From NCBI GenBank assembly GCA_028691625.1, contig JAQUYZ010000116.1:1-6224 (forward strand): DNA of 6,224 bases. The letters are read 5' to 3'. The translations under genes were made by a program, and so were the position numbers. The stretch is from Eubacteriales bacterium. GTDB lineage: Bacteria; Bacillota; Clostridia; Peptostreptococcales; Anaerovoracaceae. The notes under the pieces were generated by a model, which worked only from the letters and a program-made list of their open reading frames with translations, did no database searches and had not been told where the DNA came from. Shown here piece by piece: positions 1-4,433 of this stretch (position 1 is its first letter; the number at the start of each line of letters is the position of its first letter).

Positions 1-872
1 CAGACTGCGACATCGTGCTGAATTCTCTGATTGGTATGATGGGGCTGCTTCCGACATATTCTGCGATCAAAGCAGGAAAAGATATCGCATTGGCAAACAA
101 GGAAACGCTGGTTGCCGGCGGAGAAGTGATCATGAATGCCGTAAAGGAGCATCCTGTTCGTCTTCTTCCTGTAGACAGTGAACACAGTGCTGTCTTTCAA
201 GCGCTTCAGGGAAACGACCGTCTGGATATCAACCGGATTATACTGACTGCTTCAGGAGGTCCCTTTCGCGGATATACCAAGGAACAGCTGGGCAAAGTCA
301 CTGCATCACAGGCGTTGAACCATCCAAACTGGAAAATGGGAAACAAGATCACGATCGATTCTGCAACCATGATGAATAAGGGTTTGGAGGTCATCGAAGC
401 CAGATGGCTTTTTGATCTTCCACAGGATAAGATCGAGGTGGTCATTCATCCGCAGAGCATTATTCATTCCATGGTGGAATATATCGACCATTCCATACTC
501 GCGCAATTGGGAGTACCGGATATGAGGGTGCCGATCAGCTATGCCTTGTCTTATCCGGAAAGAATCGAAAACCAGATCAAAGGTGTGGATTTCCTGGAAA
601 TAGGTTCGCTTACCTTTGAAAAGCCTGATTTTGAAACCTTTCAATGCCTTAATTTCGCGTATGATGCAATCAAAGCCGGAGGCAGCTACCCTGTAGTTTT
701 GAACGCAGCAAACGAAATCCTGGTTCAGAAGTTTTTGGAAGGCAGGATAAGATTTTTGGATATTCAGAATACTATAGAGACGGTTCTGCAGAAGCATGAA
801 CCGGTTTATCAATTGAATCTGGAAACGATTTTAGAAATAGATCAAAATATCAGGGGGGAATTAACATCATGA
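1..872 (+). CDS. dxr: 1-deoxy-D-xylulose 5-phosphate reductoisomerase (IspC/DXR), 5'-truncated by window edge
   Basis: DXR converts 1-deoxy-D-xylulose 5-phosphate to 2-C-methyl-D-erythritol 4-phosphate with NADPH and a divalent metal, the first committed step of the cytosolic MEP isoprenoid pathway. The first complete codon is at position 3 and 289 residues are visible. The GTG at 15 is internal, because the residues before it (DCDI) continue the family alignment. About 95 N-terminal residues, including the NADPH-binding GSTGSIG region, lie outside. Family motifs in order are LANKETLV (codons from about 90), the metal-binding [11 protein letters not shown] (about 171-203), the substrate loop TASGGPFRG (about 247-273), the flexible-loop motif HPNWKMG with its His and Trp (about 320-340), and MNKGLE with the third acidic metal ligand (about 373-390). 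The C-terminal helical part, with LNAANEILV, is intact. The stop overlaps the rseP start as ATGA, suggesting translational coupling. Identification is secure. Confidence 0.97.
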   Translation, partial: DCDIVLNSLIGMMGLLPTYSAIKAGKDIALANKETLVAGGEVIMNAVKEHPVRLLPVDSEHSAVFQALQGNDRLDINRIILTASGGPFRGYTKEQLGKVTASQALNHPNWKMGNKITIDSATMMNKGLEVIEARWLFDLPQDKIEVVIHPQSIIHSMVEYIDHSILAQLGVPDMRVPISYALSYPERIENQIKGVDFLEIGSLTFEKPDFETFQCLNFAYDAIKAGGSYPVVLNAANEILVQKFLEGRIRFLDIQNTIETVLQKHEPVYQLNLETILEIDQNIRGELTS

Positions 873-1867
873 TGATAGTATATGCGGTATTGATATTTTG
901 CCTGCTCATCTTTGTGCATGAGCTGGGGCATTTTGTATCTGCAAAAGCAGTCGGGATCAGGGTGAACGAATTTGCATTGGGGATGGGACCCCAGCTGATT
1001 CATTTCAAACGAGGGGAAACGGAATATTCCTTGCGGGCGTTTCCCATCGGAGGCTATTGCAAAATGGAAGGAGAGGATGAAGAATCAAAAGACGCGTCCG
1101 CCTTTAATAATAAAGCGTTTCCCGCGAAAGCACTTGTTGTGGTTGCAGGATCCGTGATGAATCTGATTCTGGCAATTCTCATCTTATCCGCTGTTCTTTT
1201 TGCGGTGGGGATGCCGACAAATACAGTCAAGGAATTGTCTCCGGATCTTCCTGCAGTGAAGGCAGGGATGCTGCCTGGAGATCAAATCGTTCAAATTGAA
1301 GACCAGGTGATCAGAGAATGGAATGATATCATCGACGCCATCGGAAACAGCAAGGAACCGACATTGACGGTGGTTGCAGAACGTGACGGAGAGAGACTTT
1401 CCTTTGAAGTCGATGTGGCAGAGGCTGAGGACGGCCGTAAAATTATCGGCATTACACCGGATTATGCAAAGAGCCCGGGGAAAGCATTGATTTACGGAAC
1501 ACAAAGCACTGTGGAAATGGGTGTGAAGATGGTAGAAATTATCGGTCAGCTTATTACCGGTGAAGTATCTACAGATAATCTGACAGGTCCTGTCGGGATC
1601 GTATATATGGTCGGAGATACGGCGAAGCTGGGCTGGATCTACCTTGCACAGCTGACGGCTTTGATCAGCTTGAATCTTGCAATTGTGAACATGCTGCCTT
1701 TCCCGGCATTGGACGGAGGGCGTCTGCTATTTTTAATTATAAGAATATTTACCGGAAAGACCATATCTGACGAAACGGAGGGAAAAATTCATTTCGTCGG
1801 CTTGATGCTTCTTTTCGGTCTGATGATCTATATCACATTCCAGGATGTAGGAAGGTTCATTCTATGA
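869..1867 (+). CDS. rseP: RIP metalloprotease RseP / site-2 protease family
   Basis: This is a zinc intramembrane protease of the site-2 protease family. Such enzymes cut transmembrane substrates such as anti-sigma factors or signal peptides in the cytoplasmic membrane. The product has 332 residues, somewhat shorter than the roughly 420-450 of the Bacillus and E. coli proteins and consistent with a single PDZ domain. The zinc motif HELGH is at residues 17-21 in the first membrane segment. The membrane-associated [11 protein letters not shown] loop is at 58-68, a second membrane segment at about 88-113, one PDZ domain at about 116-198, LTGPVGI at 238-244, and the second catalytic motif [11 protein letters not shown] at 274-284, with Asp282 as the third zinc ligand. 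A final membrane segment covers about 308-324. The start is set by AGGGGGGAA at 852-860, eight bases before the ATG. A second ATG follows immediately, so the exact initiator could be one codon later. Substrates cannot be inferred here. Confidence 0.96.
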   Translation: MMIVYAVLIFCLLIFVHELGHFVSAKAVGIRVNEFALGMGPQLIHFKRGETEYSLRAFPIGGYCKMEGEDEESKDASAFNNKAFPAKALVVVAGSVMNLILAILILSAVLFAVGMPTNTVKELSPDLPAVKAGMLPGDQIVQIEDQVIREWNDIIDAIGNSKEPTLTVVAERDGERLSFEVDVAEAEDGRKIIGITPDYAKSPGKALIYGTQSTVEMGVKMVEIIGQLITGEVSTDNLTGPVGIVYMVGDTAKLGWIYLAQLTALISLNLAIVNMLPFPALDGGRLLFLIIRIFTGKTISDETEGKIHFVGLMLLFGLMIYITFQDVGRFIL

Positions 1868-2937
1868 GCAGACAGGTTGCATGCGGGGAGGTTCTCATTG
1901 GAGGCGGCGCTCCGATATCCATTCAGTCCATGACCAATACAGATACGCGAAATATACCGGAAACCGTCAGCCAAATCCGCAGATTGGAAGATGCGGGCTG
2001 TGATATCGTGCGGTGTGCCATTCCCGACATGGAGGCGGCAGCTGCACTTGGATCGATCAAAAAGCAGGTGAAGGTTCCTCTGGTTGCAGATATTCATTTT
2101 GACTATCGACTTGCAGTTGCAGCTATTGAAAACGGAGCCGATAAGGTGAGAATCAATCCGGGCAACATCGGAAGCAGGGAAAGAGTAAAGGCTGTTGTCG
2201 AGGCTGCGAGGGGCCGGCAGATCCCGATTCGAATCGGGGTGAATTCCGGTTCCCTGGAAAAAGAAATCTTAGAAAAATATCAAGGTGTGACAGCTGAGGG
2301 ATTGGCAGAGAGTGCCTTGAAAAACATAGAAATGATTGAGGACATGGGCTTTTCAGATCTTGTTTTGTCTCTGAAATCCTCTGATGTCCGGTTGAATTAT
2401 AAAGCACATAAGCTTATATTCGAAAAAATGGGGTATCCCTTACATATTGGGATTACGGAAGCGGGGACGGTGGAAAGCGGGAAGGCGAAGTCCGCCATCG
2501 GAATCGGCGCGCTGCTGCTTTGCGGCATCGGAGACACCATTCGAGTTTCGCTAACCGGAGATCCGGTCAATGAAGTTTTTTATGCGAATGAAATTTTGAA
2601 GGCATTGGAGTTAAAGAAAAATTCAATCTATTTTATTTCCTGTCCGACCTGCGGACGATGCGGCGTGGATCTGGCCAGGATCACTGCTGAGGTGGAACGG
2701 GCACTGAAGCCCATTGAAGACAGTATGAAAAAGAACAACCTGCCTTCCGTTTCGGTGGCGGTCATGGGCTGCGCAGTCAATGGACCGGGTGAAGCCAGAG
2801 AGGCTGATTTCGGTGTAGCCTGCGGAAAGGGAAAGGGCCTTCTCTTCCGAAAAGGGGAAATCGTGAAAACAGTTCGGGAAGAGGACATTGCAAGAGAACT
2901 GATTCTTTATATCAAGCAGGAAAAGGCATTGGTTTGA
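1864..2937 (+). CDS. ispG: 4-hydroxy-3-methylbut-2-enyl diphosphate synthase (flavodoxin-type), IspG/GcpE
   Basis: IspG is a cytosolic [4Fe-4S] enzyme that reductively opens methylerythritol 2,4-cyclodiphosphate to HMBPP, the penultimate MEP pathway step. The 357 residues match the usual bacterial two-domain form: a TIM barrel (about 5-245) and a C-terminal iron-sulfur domain. Visible motifs are ISIQSMTNTDT (18-28), VPLVADIHFDYRLA (71-84), KVRINPGNIG (94-103), IPIRIGVNSGSLE (120-132), SLKSSDV (169-175) and GITEAGT (196-202). The cluster ligands are Cys260 and Cys263 in CPTCGR, Cys303 in MGCAVNGPGEA, and Glu310, seven residues after Cys303 as expected. The ATG overlaps the rseP stop as ATGA and sits eight bases after AGGAAGG (1849-1855). 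Two oddities are about eight extra residues between Cys263 and Cys303 compared with the E. coli spacing, and an additional Cys266 right after CPTCGR. Confidence 0.97.
   Translation: MSRQVACGEVLIGGGAPISIQSMTNTDTRNIPETVSQIRRLEDAGCDIVRCAIPDMEAAAALGSIKKQVKVPLVADIHFDYRLAVAAIENGADKVRINPGNIGSRERVKAVVEAARGRQIPIRIGVNSGSLEKEILEKYQGVTAEGLAESALKNIEMIEDMGFSDLVLSLKSSDVRLNYKAHKLIFEKMGYPLHIGITEAGTVESGKAKSAIGIGALLLCGIGDTIRVSLTGDPVNEVFYANEILKALELKKNSIYFISCPTCGRCGVDLARITAEVERALKPIEDSMKKNNLPSVSVAVMGCAVNGPGEAREADFGVACGKGKGLLFRKGEIVKTVREEDIARELILYIKQEKALV
2223..2238. repeat. Perfect 16-base palindrome inside ispG
   Basis: CCCGATTC is followed immediately by its reverse complement GAATCGGG. The pairing extends outward to 2221-2240 through a T-G and an A-T pair. 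In RNA this could fold as an eight-pair stem with a UCGA tetraloop. It lies over the conserved IPIRIGV coding motif, so the amino acids constrain much of it. There is no T-run after it, so it is not a terminator. No function is claimed. Confidence 0.6.
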
Positions 2938-2962
2938 AAAACATAGGTCTGTAAGGTTTAAT
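2934..2962 (+). promoter_or_regulatory. Putative vegetative sigma-factor promoter for the nfeD-SPFH pair
   Basis: TTGAAA (2934-2939, five of six matches to the -35 consensus) is followed after exactly 17 bases by TTTAAT (2957-2962, five of six matches to the -10 consensus). The -35 box overlaps the ispG stop codon. Transcription would start at about 2969, giving a leader of about 24 bases before the nfeD ATG. No terminator hairpin is visible after ispG, so readthrough from the upstream operon is also likely. The call rests on consensus matching alone, in an AT-rich gap where chance matches are common. Confidence 0.45.
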
Positions 2963-2980
2963 TAATATAGAATTAGAAAG

Positions 2981-2995
2981 AAGGGGTTGCTTATG
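2981..2995 (+). promoter_or_regulatory. Ribosome binding site that fixes the nfeD start at ATG 2993
   Basis: AAGGGG (2981-2986), within GAAAGAAGGGG, lies six bases before ATG 2993-2995, a normal spacing. The in-frame TTG at 2987 abuts the Shine-Dalgarno sequence with no spacer and is therefore an unlikely start. Confidence 0.75.
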
Positions 2996-3451
2996 TTTTC
3001 TGGTTTGGAAATGTCTGAGCCATTGATTTGGATCCTGATTGCAGTTATTTTTGCAGTCATTGAAGGATTCACCATGGGATTGACTACGATTTGGTTTACA
3101 GTCGGAGGAGTCGGGGCTTGCATTGTTGCGTTGCTTGGAGGTCCGCTGCTGCTGCAGATTGCGGTTTTTCTGATTATTTCAATAATTTTGCTGTATTTTA
3201 CCAGACCACTGGCAGAAAAAAGACTGAGAATCGGGCATGAAAAAAACAACATCGACCTTATGATCGGTAAGTCCTGCCTGGTAACGGAAACCATTGAGCC
3301 ATACCATACCGGACAAGTAAAACTGAACGGTTTGGTCTGGACGGCAGTCACAAGCGATAACAGGGAGACCCTGGAAAAGGGTGAACTGGCAAAAATCATA
3401 AAAATTGAAGGGGTTAAGCTCATCGTTGAGCGAATGAAGGGAGAAGAATAA
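2993..3451 (+). CDS. NfeD-family membrane protein (short NfeD1b type) with C-terminal OB fold
   Basis: NfeD-family proteins are membrane partners of SPFH/stomatin proteins. The short form carries membrane helices and a small OB-like domain but no serine protease domain. Its biochemical role is poorly defined. The product has 152 residues from ATG 2993. Hydrophobic segments lie at about 10-29, 31-50 (glycine-rich, weaker) and 51-70, followed by a charged turn (RPLAEKRLRIGHEKNN). A beta-rich soluble region follows at about 89-148 and contains the typical LMIGKSCLVTETI and GQVKLNGLVWTA strands and the ETLEKGELAKI turn. The length suits NfeD1b and no ClpP-like protease region is present. The stop overlaps the next start by one base (TAATG), so the two proteins are probably made in a coupled way. 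The family is assigned from topology, motifs and the SPFH neighbour. Confidence 0.88.
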   Translation: MFSGLEMSEPLIWILIAVIFAVIEGFTMGLTTIWFTVGGVGACIVALLGGPLLLQIAVFLIISIILLYFTRPLAEKRLRIGHEKNNIDLMIGKSCLVTETIEPYHTGQVKLNGLVWTAVTSDNRETLEKGELAKIIKIEGVKLIVERMKGEE

Positions 3452-4395
3452 TGGATAGTATTATTTCAACATTGGCAATTATATTACTAATCGTAATTGC
3501 AATTTTTTTGGTTGTAACAAATATTCGTATCGTACCACAAGCGAGGGCTTTCGTTGTTGAAAGACTGGGCGCTTATCATGCAACATGGCAGGTAGGTCTT
3601 CACATTAAAATTCCGCTCATTGATAAAATAGCCAGAAAAGTTTCATTAAAAGAGCATGTGATTGATTTTCCGCCGCAGCCGGTCATTACAAAAGATAATG
3701 TCACCATGGAAATCGACACTGTCATTTATTTTCAGATTACGGATCCCAAGCTATATGCTTACGGAGTAGAAAATCCAATGGGTGCGATTGAAAATTTATC
3801 AGCCACCACACTTCGAAATATTATCGGTGATCTTGAGCTGGATCAATCTCTTACGAGCAGAGAACATATCAATACAAAGATCAGATTGGTTCTTGATGAA
3901 GCTACAGACCCTTGGGGTATTAAAATTAACCGAGTGGAGGTTAAAAACATTTTACCTCCGAAAGATATTCAGCAAGCAATGGAAAAGCAGATGCGCGCGG
4001 AAAGAGAAAAAAGAGAAGCCATTCTACGTGCAGAAGGTGAAAAAACAGCTGCAATCCTCATTGCGGAAGGAAATAAACAGTCAGTGATTCTAACTGCAGA
4101 AGCAAACAAAGAATCAGTCATTTTAGCTGCAGAAGCAAAAAGAGAAGCACAGATCAGAGAAGCGGAAGGTCAGTCAGAAGCAATCCTTCTGGTTCAGAGA
4201 GCAACCGCTGACGGCATTAAAATGCTGGTAGAGTCCGATCCGACCCAGCAGGTAATCGCATTGAAGAGTCTGGATGCATTCACGGCAGCGGCGGATGGAA
4301 AAGCAACGAAGATTATTATACCTTCTCAGATTCAGGGCCTTGCAGGCCTTGCAACCTCTTTAACGGAGCTGATAAAAGGTGAGGGTAAGGAATAA
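3451..4395 (+). CDS. SPFH/Band 7 (stomatin/QmcA-like) membrane protein
   Basis: Stomatin-type SPFH proteins assemble into large ring- or cage-like oligomers on the membrane and are linked to membrane microdomains and control of membrane proteases. The product has 314 residues. An N-terminal hydrophobic anchor covers about 4-23. The SPFH domain covers about 24-185 and shows RIVPQARAFVVERLGAYH (26-43), PQPVITKDNVTMEIDTVIY (75-93; one variable position aside, the family signature), TTLRNIIGDLELDQ (119-132), SREHIN (136-141) and WGIKINRVEVKNI (155-167). AMEKQMRAEREKREAIL (176-192) leads into a coiled coil built from five 11-residue units (190-244). The C-terminal segment (about 245-310) has VIALKSLDAF and the hydrophobic IQGLAGLATSL. 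The ribosome site AAGGGAG (3437-3443) lies seven bases before the ATG. Pairing with nfeD is the classic arrangement for this family. The closest subfamily is probably QmcA-like, but the substrate or partner protease is unknown. Confidence 0.93.
   Translation: MDSIISTLAIILLIVIAIFLVVTNIRIVPQARAFVVERLGAYHATWQVGLHIKIPLIDKIARKVSLKEHVIDFPPQPVITKDNVTMEIDTVIYFQITDPKLYAYGVENPMGAIENLSATTLRNIIGDLELDQSLTSREHINTKIRLVLDEATDPWGIKINRVEVKNILPPKDIQQAMEKQMRAEREKREAILRAEGEKTAAILIAEGNKQSVILTAEANKESVILAAEAKREAQIREAEGQSEAILLVQRATADGIKMLVESDPTQQVIALKSLDAFTAAADGKATKIIIPSQIQGLAGLATSLTELIKGEGKE
4018..4182 (+). repeat. Five tandem hendecad (33-base) units encoding the SPFH coiled coil
   Basis: Residues 190-244 divide without gaps into five 11-residue units: AILRAEGEKTA, AILIAEGNKQS, VILTAEANKES, VILAAEAKREA and QIREAEGQSEA. 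Ile is invariant at position 2 and Ala-Glu at positions 5-6. An 11-residue period predicts a straight or slightly right-handed coiled coil. The DNA units have diverged, so this is an old protein-level repeat, not a fresh expansion. Confidence 0.85.
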
Positions 4396-4418
4396 AACAG
4401 ATAGATACGCGGCATTTA

Positions 4419-4433
4419 CGGAGGCAATCATTG
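4419..4433 (+). promoter_or_regulatory. Ribosome binding site that fixes the polC start at TTG 4431
   Basis: CGGAGG (4419-4424) is a strong Shine-Dalgarno match placed six bases before TTG 4431-4433. The preceding in-frame stop is TAA at 4386-4388, and no ATG, GTG or TTG lies in frame between them. The first in-frame ATG (codon 40) would cut off conserved N-terminal sequence and has no comparable ribosome site. The 35-base gap after the SPFH gene holds no terminator or obvious promoter, so polC is probably cotranscribed with the genes before it. Confidence 0.85.

Noticed and set aside
15..17. GTG as the start of dxr
   Set aside because: The codons before it (DCDI from position 3) fit the DXR family and there is no ribosome site. 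The gene simply enters from outside the window.
306..812. Antisense open frame of 168 codons opposite dxr
   Set aside because: The opposite strand encodes highly conserved DXR motifs throughout. The antisense product has no recognisable domain.
2938..2992. Possible terminator or riboswitch in the ispG-nfeD gap
   Set aside because: No GC-rich hairpin with a T-run is present and 55 bases is too short for a known riboswitch. TTAATTAA (2958-2965) is only a short AT palindrome.
2962..3423. Antisense open frame of 153 codons covering nearly all of nfeD
   Set aside because: It mirrors the nfeD coding region and has no recognisable protein family. The + strand frame has a clear ribosome site, coupling to the SPFH gene and NfeD features.
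3782..4087. Alternative + frame of 101 codons inside the SPFH gene
   Set aside because: It lies fully within conserved SPFH coding sequence in another frame. Its basic, low-information product looks like a shadow of the AE-rich region.
4336..4353. Tandem 9-base repeat GGCCTTGCA in the SPFH gene
   Set aside because: It has only two copies and encodes GLAGLA, part of a hydrophobic C-terminal motif typical of the family. It is too short to interpret further.
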